In this document: piece after piece, positions 43,096 to 53,950 of the stretch
How the letters are laid out: the number at the start of each line of letters is the position of its first letter
How positions within the stretch are numbered: position 1 is the first letter of the stretch
From: Vandiemenella viatica
Lineage: Eukaryota > Arthropoda > Insecta > Orthoptera > Morabidae
Length of the DNA stretch: 64,000 nucleotides
Direction: 5' to 3'
Assembly (NCBI GenBank): GCA_031002005.1
Contig: JARYHS010008074.1
Coordinates: 350,138,932 to 350,202,931 of the forward strand
Translations under genes and position numbers: made by a program
Notes under the pieces: generated by a model
The model's input: the letters and a program-made list of their open reading frames with translations, nothing else
Told to the model about the DNA's origin: nothing
Database searches by the model: none

Positions 43096-43323
43096 CTGGT
43101 TCTAGAAACAGGTAATTCGGTACATGTCCCAAATTATAAGAAAAGTCTAATATTGGTGATTTTTCCAGCATTTATTATATGGAAATTCCAAATGTGGAAA
43201 GTTTTGACACTTATTTGCAGGTTAATTCCTTTATTCTGGATGGGGCTATATGCCTGAAATTTCTTTTATGCATAGAGATCAACAAGTTTAGTTAACATCT
43301 TATTTTGATCCTATGCTTCATTT
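43096..43323 (+). repeat. Local direct repeat, copy 2
   Basis: Matches 41328-41545 closely (CCTGGTTCTAGAAACAG ... CATCTTATTTTGATCC). A partial third similarity, ATGCTTCAGATTTTCATTAT then GCTAAGTTTAACTAA, lies at about 42952-42998. Confidence 0.75.
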
Positions 43324-43460
43324 GGAAGTTAGTCATTATTTACTAATGGTGGTACTTAAATCTGTGGCAGTCGGCAGTGGGGCATACCCATTGTTTGAAG
43401 ATAGAGTTCCAGTCTATGCGTAGAGACCATTTTTAGGCAGTTGGCTACAATCATCTAGAC

Positions 43461-44033
43461 CAGTGATTCCCAAATTGGTTGTATCACCCACCAGTGGTTT
43501 CTTGTCCAAGGCAAATTTACGGAGTGTTAAGGACCAACCGCCACCCGCCAGCATCCCAGTATTGTTTCTGGTATTAAGGGCTAATCAAAGATATTTTTAA
43601 TTGCAGTCCTATGATCATGTGTAGTCAAAAGAGGACTTGGAGTAGTCAACAATTTATTAGCTTAAAAAATAAACACATTGTCAATAGTGGCACATGGAAA
43701 TTTAATATTGCTGATGACAAATAAAAATAAATTAGTGTCATTATACAGTCTTAATATCTATTGGTTAAACTGTGAGCAATACAACAATATTGTTAACATC
43801 TTTCAATAACATAATTTTAGAAACCTGTCCTTTTTATGTATATGACATTGTACAGTTCATTGAATCACTGTTTCAAAAAGTGGTTTATAGGCCAAAAAAG
43901 TTGAAGCGTTATGGGTTACACTAATTGTCACAAGAACAGAATTGGTGTTTCCCTCCCCCAACAAAGGGGGGTGGCAGTGAGTAATTGTGTTTTTGAAAAG
44001 GGGGTGGTATGCCAAAAAGGTTGGGAATCTATG
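43461..44033. mobile_element. hAT-type element with perfect 8-bp target duplication
   Basis: The ends CAGTGATTCCCAAATTGG and CCAAAAAGGTTGGGAATC(TATG) are imperfect inverted repeats. The duplication ATCTAGAC is perfect (43453-43460 and 44034-44041). 573 bases with no transposase. GGGGGTGG-rich subterminal words lie near the right end. Confidence 0.88.
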
Positions 44034-44689
44034 ATCTAGACCAATGTTGCGATGTTTTCCAATCTCATCTCATCTCATATCCACAAATTTCAGGAACCAA
44101 AAAATGCACTTATGGTACAGAACCTAAGTTACAAGTTTCCCAAACAGATGGTAACACTAAATGCTCCCGATTTAATAAGTTTTGTTCTAGCCACTGTGGG
44201 GATTGCAGGCCCCTCTCAGATTTTCTTGATTCACAGTAAGCTGCCCGAGCAGACGGGCAGCTGGTGTTTAAGTGGCTCTAATGAAGAATGAAAATAGATC
44301 TTAGGAAGACAAAGTTGCTGGATTGCACAGATATATTTCTTTGAACGTTATATAATGCAACCACCATTTTCTGTTTGCCACTACATGACAGTGATGGATT
44401 TACGACTTTTCCGAGCTGGGGAAAACACTTTGAGATTTACATCCCTCTCTTCGAACATTGAGATCAATTATTTCAAATCCATGGGTGCAGAACTACCAAT
44501 TGCTTTCCACTACACCCCGTCTGCTAGTCATGTTAGCTTAAAAAATAGGGGGAGGGGGTGAACACTGGTATGTTAATTTGGTGCCCCATGCCCATGTATT
44601 TTAGCTAAAAACAAAAAGATCACCATTGTATCAATTTGCTGCCCTGAGCAGCTAACCCAGTTTGCCCCCTCCCCGCAGCCAGCGAACCG

Positions 44690-45310
44690 CTAGATCTGCA
44701 AACGATCTCCAAGTAGCTGAAAATAACCTCTTGCAGTCAATGATTCGTTCAGTTTGACCAGAGGACCCAGTCCATGGCAAGTGAATGTAGGTCACACCAG
44801 GATGGGGCCACTATTAACTTGCACAGTGCCTTCCTGACAACATGGGTAGATGGCCTTGTGGGGGTGACCACACGCAACCATCTTCCAGTCATCTAGGGTC
44901 CAACCGATTTGTTCACAATTCCAGAACAGACACTGCAATTGACAGTATTTTGTTAGTAGAAGCATTCTCTGTTGCTGCTACATACCACCAGAGCCAAGTT
45001 TCACTACATTATATGCACGTACACTTTGTCATACATCCCACATATGAGTGTTACCGTTCTTTGACGATGTCGCTTGTCTGGCAATACTGATAACTGGATG
45101 TCGTGGGTCTTGGTTATTAAGTAGACATGGTTGGCCATTGTGTTGTCCATGGCATGCGGTAATACCATAAATGACATATTCATGGCACGATCTTGACACC
45201 GTGCATTGAAGAATGTTTAATTCATGAACAATTTCTGAAATAGAATGCCCATGTGCCTAACGCCAACTGCCATTCCATGTTCAAAGTCTGGTAATTCATG
45301 TTGTTTGGGC
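44690..45310 (-). pseudogene. Tc1-like transposon relic
   Basis: On the - strand near 45290-45090: FEHGMAVGVRHMGISISEIV, then TVSRSCHEYVIYGITACHGQ and QDPRHPVISIARQATSSKN, the N-terminal HTH and linker of a Tc1 transposase. Near 44830-44700: LAMDWVL/CHGLGPLVKLNESLTARGY and LGDRLQ, from between the second and third catalytic blocks. The stretch between them and the C-terminus is deleted or too decayed to read. Confidence 0.7.
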
Positions 45311-45861
45311 ATAATCACAACACAAAATCTTTCAGACAATTCACATGAGTACAAATGGAATCATCAACACTCCAGTGCACTTTCATTCATTTCTTCCGCA
45401 GTGCTACCGCCATCTGAGTATTTGCATCTTCCTATCCTTTTGACATTTCTCATCCTAAGAAAAACCATTTTCATGTCAGCCTCTTCAATGCCTTTTACCT
45501 CAGTGTAATTTATGGTTTCATAACTCTCAAGGAACATTATCTACATTATCTATGTCAACTAGCACGAGATAAGAAAGCAAAATATGTTTTTCTGTAAATA
45601 TTTATATGTGAAAATAATAATTGTTTTTAGTGAATGCACTAGTGTGCAGTAGTTATGTTAGTAATACTTAATACTTTGAGATTAAACCTATAAAAATGTA
45701 ACTTATAATAAGATAATCATTTGATATTATTCTAAAATTGAAAACAGGAAAATTAGCTGCAAAACTGGCAAAATATAAACAAGTTATTCTGAAATCTCCT
45801 CCGGGATCTGATTACTGGGTACAAGGCAATATCTCAAACTTTATTCATTTCTACTTTACAG

Positions 45862-46074
45862 GCTCTGTATCGACGTCTTGTTGAGGCACGTGCCAGCAAG
45901 GGTGAGATGGATCCTGAGATGACACTTCAGTTCCTCAAATCTGCTGTGTACTACTTTCTTATAGACAGAGAGAACCACCAAGGTCATCTCAATGCGATTA
46001 AGAGTATTCTTGGCTACTCTGAATCACAGATCCAGAACATTGAGAAGGCTTACAAGACTTACAATAAGAAGTAG
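45862..46074 (+). CDS. Terminal exon with GRIP-like domain
   Basis: Seen: an acceptor TTCTACTTTACAG, then 70 codons and a TAG stop at 46072-46074. The peptide holds GEMDPEMTLQFLKSAVYYFL, then IDRENHQGHLNAIKSIL and GYSESQIQNIEKAYKTYNKK. Known: GRIP domains at golgin C-termini have a pattern of an aromatic or Leu-Lys helix (YLKNxxxxFL), a helix around a conserved Ile/Val-Leu pair, and a final helix after a Ser-Pro/Glu turn; they bind Arl1-GTP on the trans-Golgi. This peptide matches that layout. Inference: a Golgi or vesicle-tethering coiled-coil protein, perhaps the quick-to-court orthologue. The 3' UTR begins at 46075. Confidence 0.8.
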   Translation, partial: ALYRRLVEARASKGEMDPEMTLQFLKSAVYYFLIDRENHQGHLNAIKSILGYSESQIQNIEKAYKTYNKK

Positions 46075-46220
46075 ACAACATTCTGGGATTCACTTGACAT
46101 GTTTTAGCAGTATTTTATGTGACTTGTAAATAAACAGTACGCTATAGACCTGTGTATATTGCACTATAAATGTTAATTATTGTGTACCTAAAATATATTA
46201 GAAATAATAAATTTTTTAAT
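46075..46220 (+). terminator. 3' UTR and candidate poly(A) signals of the GRIP-like gene
   Basis: After the TAG stop the + strand has AATAAA at about 46128 (in GTAAATAAACAGTACG) and an AATAATAAATTT cluster at about 46203. Either could direct cleavage and polyadenylation. Nothing else recognisable lies between the stop and 46250. Confidence 0.5.
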
Positions 46221-46899
46221 GAAACTTTTAGGTTATTAAATCGTATCACTTCAGAATTACAGTAATCATCACTTCCAGTGATTTTTTTTCTAAGAAATTT
46301 TGCCTAAGGTCTACAACCAAATTCGTTAATGGCTGCAAGACACAAGGTAATCAGTTATTTTTGTTTTCTTACATCCTCTAACAACATATCCATGAAGCCA
46401 AACTGTAGACTACATTACTGAATGTACAATATACAGTATTTTAATAACCTCAAAATTTATTAAACAAGCAATGACATGAGATTAATACCATCCATAATTG
46501 TACAATGCAAAATGTGTATTACCAGTATGAAAAAGAGGCTGAAGCAAGTGGCTACCTGCATCTAAAATTGCAGTTATAGCCAATTCTCGACTCAAGTCTG
46601 ACATGCTTCAAAAATGTGCAAATGAAACACATGCTCTGCCTGTGAGTCAGTCCTCCATTAACAAAATAAATTTGGGACTTCAAATTTGCATGTTGTGTAT
46701 TTTTTTGACCTAACAGTATATTTTAAATTTTGTATAATTTTATTCTCAGAGGGGAAATTGGAAGGGGTTCCATGAAAGATAGAAGTACCTCAGCATGTTG
46801 GTATAGGACTCATCAAGTAGAGAACCTAAGCTATTTCTTCCTATCTTAGCATGTGGAGTGAAAATGTTAAGACACCATTGAGTAGATGACTAAGATATG

Positions 46900-47525
46900 A
46901 GGACAGATTGGAAAATAAGGTCGCAAAATTTTAGGGCCTCAAGGAGAAGATTTAGGTGAAAACCAGCAATGCTGCTGCCATGTGCAGTAGTTCTCACACT
47001 CTCACTTCCACCCTGCCTGACACTACTGTACCTCGTAGTTTTTGTTCAGCAACCTATCTTATTGGCGGTAGCGGCGGTCCACATACAAGATTTGTGCAAT
47101 AATTCGTTTTTAAATGCAAAAGGGGTTGCACCTATTGACAAATGATGGAAGTCCATGGTGAAAAGTGTATGGCCATTCAACATGTCTGCAAATGGTGTAG
47201 GGAGTTTACAGTTGGTCATACAGACATTGATGTTGAAGATCTTTGATTGTAGACAAAGTGATTGAAAAGGTTGAGGGAATATCATCGTAAGATTACAGAA
47301 TCACTATCCATGAGCTTTTTCTTTGGGTTCCTGAGGTTCAGAAGATATTTCGTAAAAATTGGGGTATGGGAAAGTGTGTGCATGGTGAGTCCAATGAATG
47401 CTCACAGAAAATCACAAGCAGCAAGTGTCGACTGATTATGCCAATCACTTCAATAATGTGGAGACAAGAAGTGCAGTAACGGGATCTCCAAAAAAGGGTC
47501 TCACAAGCATTACATCACGTAGATT
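46900..47525 (+). pseudogene. Mariner relic, N-terminal half
   Basis: The + frames contain VHGEKCMAIQHVCKWCREFT, GHTDIDVEDL, then decayed sequence and a frame with LTENHRKQQVS-like text near 47400. This is the N-terminal HTH region of a mariner transposase different from the 5470-14763 family. The C-terminal half resumes at 49925 after about 2.4 kb of inserted DNA. Confidence 0.65.
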
Positions 47526-47933
47526 TTTTTTTATCTCGTATATACTGGCGAGAGTATGCAGAAACTAAGTTTATAACCTCCTACACCCTCGGGACAATTT
47601 TCTGTGGCAAAAAAAGCTAAAATTTTGGTACTTTTTTTAGTTTTTTGTCTGTAACTCCTGCCCAATGAGTCCTAGCAAGAAATACTTTATCTCCGATTTG
47701 AAAAAAGGACAAAATTTTCTACAACTTTTATAGCACATTTTTTTTTTCTAAACTCAAAACTAAGTGGGCTGTAGTTCTTCGAAAATCGAGAAAATTTCAC
47801 ATTTTTTTCTAAAAGTTGAATTTCCACCTATTGTCACTTTAAATGTGTATATATAATTGATACATATGTATTTCTGTATAACAAAGCATATTGATTACTA
47901 ATGGTCAGTTCAATAATCATTTCACACTGTCGG

Positions 47934-48432
47934 CTGGGAGATCCAAAATGATTGTTCGGCTACCAGGTAACAGTGTTTCGATTTACCACACAATGCGCCA
48001 CTTTGTGGCTATCTAACCTAACCAGGTAATCACACCAGGTATAGGGGACCTACAGCTTATCATGGAATACGAACCACGGAAGTGTTTTGGTTTACTTCAT
48101 ATTACACAGCAAGCAGGGCCGGCGCTAGGAATTTCAGGCCTGGGGTAAAATGGGTGACTTTTTTTTTAGCTCTACAAACTAGCCTGGCGACAATGGGCGG
48201 ATTCTTGCTTCGAGGCCTGGGGACCCCTGCTGCAGCCGGTGATCGGGGCCCCCCATCAGCCAGTGGGCCCGGGTACATTTGACCCGCTTACCCCCCCCCC
48301 CCCCAACGCCGGCCCTGACAGCAAGCAGAGTCAGAGGTGAAGGTCAGGCTTAATGGCCTTTGAAAATCCTAAGTGAGAGCAGGAATTTGATCTCCAGTCA
48401 GACACCTTAAACACCTTAACCACTGAGATTAC
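47934..48432 (-). mobile_element. tRNA-derived SINE, family B, split by a hAT MITE
   Basis: Sequence matching family B flanks the MITE at 48114-48317: TTCGGCTACCAGGTAACAG and GGGGACCTACAGCTTATCAT on the left, AGAGGTGAAGGTCAGGCTTA and GCAGGAATTTGATC (B-box complement) on the right. The left part matches 3899-4060. Confidence 0.65.
48114..48317. mobile_element. hAT-type MITE with perfect 8-bp target duplication
   Basis: The ends CAGGGCCGGCG and CGCCGGCCCTG are perfect 11-base inverted repeats. The duplication ACAGCAAG is perfect (48106-48113 and 48318-48325). 204 bases, GC-rich, with a C run at 48291-48304. Same family as the broken copy around the DD82E element (21291-21324 and 23395-23470). 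Confidence 0.93.
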
Positions 48433-48737
48433 TGATGATATTTATACCAGTTGGAAAAATAGGTAGCAGAAATAAAAGCACAATACTATGATACAACATT
48501 CTTAAGTGATAATAAATTGATAATAAGTTAAAAATTGGTCATAAACCAATTTCTTTTCCGTTTGGATTATCCCAGCTTATCAATGTCCTCATCTATAATT
48601 TTGTCTCTCATTCATCCATTGCATGTTCCTGGAGGTCGAAGAGTGCTTACTTCCCTTCATCTACTTCAGTCTCAGGAATGTCATGCCAAGGGTATCGGAG
48701 GTCAAAAACTTGGTTTCTACATACTCTCACCAATATA

Positions 48738-49916
48738 TGAGGTCTGTCCAAAAAGTATCCGACCTTCCTTCATATTTCCTCGCCGATGTTGTTCTGCATC
48801 ATTGGGCTGGTGGCATCCTTCGAAGCAATTCCCATTTGATTGAAGAATATGCTCCCAATGGCCTTTCCACTTTTGGAAGCAGTCCGGGAACTCATGTTTG
48901 GTATCGCATTTAGAGCGTTTGTAATCGAATCAGTGTCTTTTGAGCGGCATTTTGATCTTGCAACCAGCCAAAATTCGCAGGGAACTATGTTAGGACAGTA
49001 TGGAGGCTGACGGAGCTGTATGACTTTGTGGTTGGTCAAATATTGTTGCATGAGGTTCAATGCAGGCAGTGGCATATTATCGTGATGAAGAAGCCAGTCA
49101 CCGATTGACCAAAGCTGATGCCGTGTTCTTCTAATTACATCACACAATCTTTATAACTTCAAGATAATATTATTTGTTGATCGTCTGTCCTTCAGGATCA
49201 TAATCATGGTGCACAATGCACTCATAATGATGATAATTAAAAAATCATCAATGACTTAACATTGGTCTGACTAGTGCAATTTTTTTTTGGTTGTGGCTCT
49301 GACGATAGCTTCCACTACGAAGACTATCATTTTGTTTCGGGATCATAACCATAAACCCTAGATTCATCACCAGTTATAATCTTTCTAAACAGATTTTCAT
49401 CATTATTAACCATTTGCAAATTGCCCCGAGTGATTTGAAGGCGAAGGTTTTTCTGCTCCACCGTTAATTTTAGAATGATTTTCGCACACATGCAAACCAT
49501 TTGTCAATTTTCAGTTAAAATCTTCCTGACACTAGTTTTCGGTATTCCAATATCACATTTACGTACAGTCAATCAAATATCTTCATTGACCATAAGTCCC
49601 ACACATTCTTTATTATCCAGTGTTTTTGTCATTGAAGGCCAACCAGAGCTTGGGTTACTACAAGAGATATGCAGCCATCTTATATGCACACTCTTTTATT
49701 TGTGTTTTACTCATGCAATCGTCCCCAAATGCAGTCTTCATCATTTTGATGGTGTCCGCACAACTCTTTTTGAGTTTAAAGCAAAATTTAATGCAAATTC
49801 GTTGCTCCAATCTTTCAGTCATTTTTTACGATAGCAAAATGAGATTAATGTATAAAACACTTTATTGTCAGGAGGAATATATGAAGGAAAGTCGGATACT
49901 TTTGGGACAGACCTTG
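48738..49916 (-). mobile_element. Mariner element, same family as the 5470 element, dead
   Basis: The inverted repeats TGAGGTCTGTCCAAAAAGTA and, inverted, CAAGGTCTGTCCCAAAAGTA are bordered by TA (48736-48737, 49917-49918). 1,179 bases. Transposase is on the - strand: the N-terminus near 49820 reads TERLEQRICIKFCFKLKKSC, close to the other copy. The catalytic region at 49090-48940 reads HHDNMPLPALNLMQQYLTNH and YCPNIVPCEFWLVARSK, where the usual D of the PCDF motif is Glu. Frameshifts and stops are present. Confidence 0.9.
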
Positions 49917-49924
49917 TACACCCT

Positions 49925-50560
49925 TCTACATGATGTATTGCAAAGTAAAACTACCCTGTTACTGGACAAAATGGGGAATTCTTGGATTCCATTGTTACTG
50001 GTAATGAAATGTGGACATTTCATTTCATTCCTGAAACAAAACAACAATCATGCGTGTGACACCATCCAACTTCGCCTAAGCCCAAAAAGATTAAACAAAT
50101 GCACTCTGCTGGCAAAATCAAGACAACAGTCTTTTGTGACCAAAAGGGGATATTGATGATAGATTTCATACCTCTTGTGATGACAATAAACTCACACGGG
50201 TATTGTGACACACTAAGAAAACGGGTGATCCAGAGCTGGTGCAAAGGAATACTGAGCAAAAAATGTCACACTTCATCTCTCCTCAAACCCTGCTGAAACA
50301 GTTTGGATGGAATGTAACGCCCCCACCACCACTACAGTCAGGACCTAGCACCTACCACTTGTTTCAAGAACTTGGGTGGACAACACTTCAACACCAACAA
50401 CGAAGTTAAAGAAAAGGTGAATCGCTATCTTGATGAGTTGGTGGAGAAAATTTATGATACAGGCATACAAAAGCTGTCTAAAAATAGAACGATGTTTAAG
50501 CTTCCAAATGATGTATTTGGTTTTGAAGATAAATGTTATCTACTTTTAAGCAACAAGTGT
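49925..50560 (+). pseudogene. Mariner relic, C-terminal half (continues 46900-47525)
   Basis: The + frames read NSWIPLLLVMKCGHFISFLK (around the first catalytic Asp, mutated), KIKTTVFCDQKGILMIDFIP, SHGYCDTLRKRVIQ, and GGQHFNTNNEVKEKVNRYLD then GIQKLSKNRTMF. The order matches a single mariner ORF whose start is at 46900-47525. Two or more frameshifts are present. Confidence 0.7.
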
Positions 50561-52883
50561 ACCTTACTTTACAATCTGCCCTTGTTTTTCTTTCACTGGA
50601 AAATAAAGATGCGAGTGACTGTAAAGTTGTTGATGTCACAATTTTTGTGACCATGTACACACTTTATCAATATTCTTGGCCGCCTCTGAAAAATTATATC
50701 ACTCTTATCTTGCACAATCCTACATCAAAGCCATCCTAAGAAACAGTAACGCAATACTGGCTCATCTAGAAACTGCTGTTATTTATGAGCTTGAAATTTG
50801 TTACAATATTGTCCATACTTTGTACTTAAATGACAAATATTAAAATCATTTACATCTATTATACTTTGCAAGTTGTGAACAAAACAAGTTTTTTTGTAAG
50901 TTATAAAATATTAAGCTTATTATATTAAAGTATACTCCATTCGAATGCAACTGAATGCATTAGCACGGCAAGTGGCAACATGGTGCAGTTTTGGAGAGTC
51001 TGGGAGCAGAGTCAGCTAACCTGAAAATGTTTCTGCCATTGATTTTTGTGCCAAGTGACAGTCTGATCTGCCACACAAATATTTCAATGAAACCACATAA
51101 CGGGCGCTAATAGCCTATTAGACTATTATGGGGAAATTGTTTTCAACTGTTTATTGATACATGTTATTCACCCTATATCATTTATTTTTTGTCAAAAGTG
51201 CATATTTTAAGTAAAGTTTGATATTAAAATTAAAAGTGTTTGAAAGACTGCCAAAACCCGTCTTTGTAACATGGTGCCGCCTGTCTAACTACAGTCAGTG
51301 GTGGATCCAGGAATTTTCTGAATCAGAATTTATTTCAGGGCAACGTTATTTTTAGTTCTGATACTGCCCTAGCGGCGACAATGGAGTGGCAACTATCAGG
51401 TTGGCGACAGTTGATCACTTGATTTGCTGCTCCCTGGAGGTGCCACCCACGTGTGGGCCAATGAAACTTGTGACATGACGTATCAGCAAAACACTTTCTC
51501 TCAATAAGTAACACCTTGTTTTGTTTCTCTGAACTGATGGATAAACTGTTGGAATTATCTATCTATAAAATGAAAACAGCATAAATTTGTCTTACAAAAA
51601 CTCTGAAATTACTGAGCAGATTTCGATGGGGATTTCATTGTTTTAAAGCTTAGAATCTCAATTCAGTTGTTTGGCATTCTTATGTTTCAATGTTAAATAA
51701 TGCTGGAGCATTAAATGAAATTATGAACGTATGATGACAAATCCCGAAGATGGAAGAATTAGATGTTGCAAACTTCGCACTAAACACACAACTACTATAT
51801 CTCTGACCATAGCCTTTAATGAAAGCAATAAGATAATAACTATTCTGAACACTAAATAAAACTTGCAATATTCTTTCCTTTAATTCGGGATATTAAATTT
51901 TTAAACGCCATAGACAACCATAAAAACAATACAGAGATTTTCTTTAACCACAATAAAATCATTTATTTACGATATTATTATTTTGGATTCACTTGATACT
52001 TGCATAAAAGGCTGAATCTGTGGAGTTAAAGTATCTGCCATTTCAAGTAAAAAGTATATCCATTCACTTCACAATTGAATCAAATGTGAGTTTCTAACAT
52101 AACCTAGCGCTGTTTAGTAATGTAGTAATGCAATTTCTTAACCAAATTAATGAAGCTTGATACACATGAACCTTTTCAGACGATTTGAAAATAGTGTGTG
52201 TGCAAATAAACTTCAACCTACCCATTGCTTGGTAAGGGGTGGGTGAATTTAGGTTTCCTCAATTCAGAAAAAAGTTGGTGAAAATTTTATGAAACTTTGA
52301 CCAAATGTTTCTCATTGCTCGAATAAAAATAGTGTATGGGTAAATCTACGCAACTATACCGGTCAACGTCGGGAACTCCGCTAATTGTTTTATAAATGAT
52401 ATGTGGTACAGGAATGTACAACCATGACAACAAAAACTAAAAAAAATAAATTTAAGTATACCCACAATAGACGAAATGCCAAAAACGTCGCTGCACCTAG
52501 CTCATAGTAACCCAAGGTTATAGCAACTAATACTAAGCTTATTTCTATTTAATAAGACTTTTTTTAATAATCTCAAAATCCTGCAGAGTAGAAAAGATCT
52601 TTAGAGAAGTCTGTGAAACAGTATGTAAAATGCTATTTGTGTGGGTGGCTAAAAGTAAGTCATCTCATTTGTATTTTGAGTATTAGGGCTGCCATTTTTT
52701 AGAATCGGTTTAAAAGTTGCAAAACCACATACTAACTTATATAACATTTCTCCTCACAAATTCATCTGAGTTGTGGGTGATATTGCTATGTACAAAAACT
52801 TGTAAAACTTGCAAATGACTACATGGTTTTGAATTTTTTTTTTGCCAAGGTGAAATGTAAAGTTGCACACTAATACTAATGAC

Positions 52884-53762
52884 TAGGGTTTAGATTTTTA
52901 GGACAAGTCATATTTTTTTCCTGCCTTCTTTTTGAGCTGTAATGCTGAATTAAACACTGATTGAACGTTTGATTGTATTTAGATGTATTTTATACAGCAT
53001 ATAAATGCATATTTAGGCCATTTTCATAGTTTTGGTCATATTACGATAATTTTTATGGTCATATTTTGAGGGAAAATCTGGTAATTTTCAATTAGTACCA
53101 GGAATTCACTAGGTATAGATGAGAAGAAATTAAGATATTTATTCACAGAATTGTACTCCTATTATACATTGTAGGAAAAACCAAACTAATTGACACTAAA
53201 TTGGTCAGAATTCAGCGGTCAAGAATTAAAGTTATACGATATTGTCACTCGCTAAATGTTAATGTTCCGCCCGCCTTTAAATCTCGTCAATGCAGCAGCA
53301 GCATACTTGAGTCGATTCACGGTAATCAATGGCTCAATGAAATACTTTTCAAAATAATCCTCAGTCAGTGTTAAATCTGCAGTGGATCAGTGAGTACGGC
53401 CATGCTGAAAACAAAATTTTCTGAAAGTGCGAAGTTACGCAAGGGAATTTGGAGGGGAGTAAATTATTATAGATTATAAAATTCTTTTCTGTACATTATG
53501 TGAAATTAAAGTGACTTTAACAAAATGATTTAAAATTTGATTTCCCAATGGTGCCGTGAGTGGGCGGAAGCAAATTATGCTGTCTATGTGAAAGCAATAC
53601 TACTAGGTAAAATAACTTACGTGTAATTGAGAATGTTTTGATGCATAGTAAATTTAAATGTTTGGTCATATTTTGTAATTTTTAGGTCATATTTGCCCAT
53701 TTTTAAGGTCATATTTGCCTGCATATTTCTCTATTTTTTCGGTCATAAAGATCCGAACCCTA
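52884..53762. mobile_element. hAT-type element with subterminal GGTCATA repeats
   Basis: The ends TAGGGTT and AACCCTA are flanked by a perfect 8-base duplication CTAATGAC (52876-52883 and 53763-53770). The interior has at least six copies of GGTCATA(T/A) near the ends (about 53032, 53059, 53663, 53687, 53707 and 53741), plus one AGTCATATTTTTTT variant. 879 bases. I see no convincing transposase. The repeat words probably act as transposase-binding sites (inference). Confidence 0.85.
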
Positions 53763-53867
53763 CTAATGACAAATGTTACATAAAACATGTACTACCTTTT
53801 AACTCAAGATGTATGCACTCCTGTAATCGAACAAACTTTTGAACACAAATTTGTATTATGACTGCAA

Positions 53868-53950
53868 GTTTTTGTTTTGCTGTCATCAGTCTCTCGACTG
53901 GTTTGATGCCTATCTTGTGCCAACCTCATCATTTCAACATACCACTGTGT
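53868..53950 (-). mobile_element. RTE-like LINE extreme 3' end
   Basis: GCTGTCATCAGTCTCTCGAC then TGGTTTGATGCC repeats the start of the 32311 copy and the same region near 640-720. Only about 80 bases remain. Confidence 0.65.

Larger units (their letters stand above)
38025..45861 (+). other. Last intron of the GRIP-like gene (7.8 kb)
   Basis: GTATGT donor to TTCTACTTTACAG acceptor. It contains three tRNA-SINEs, a local duplication, a hAT MITE and a Tc1 relic, listed separately. 40280-41320, 41550-42950 and 45510-45840 hold no recognisable gene or repeat. Confidence 0.7.

Noticed and set aside
51296..51420. Another hAT MITE starting CAGTGGTGGATCCAGG
   Set aside because: Only a left end is seen. 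No inverted partner or 8-base duplication was found, so it is not listed as an element.
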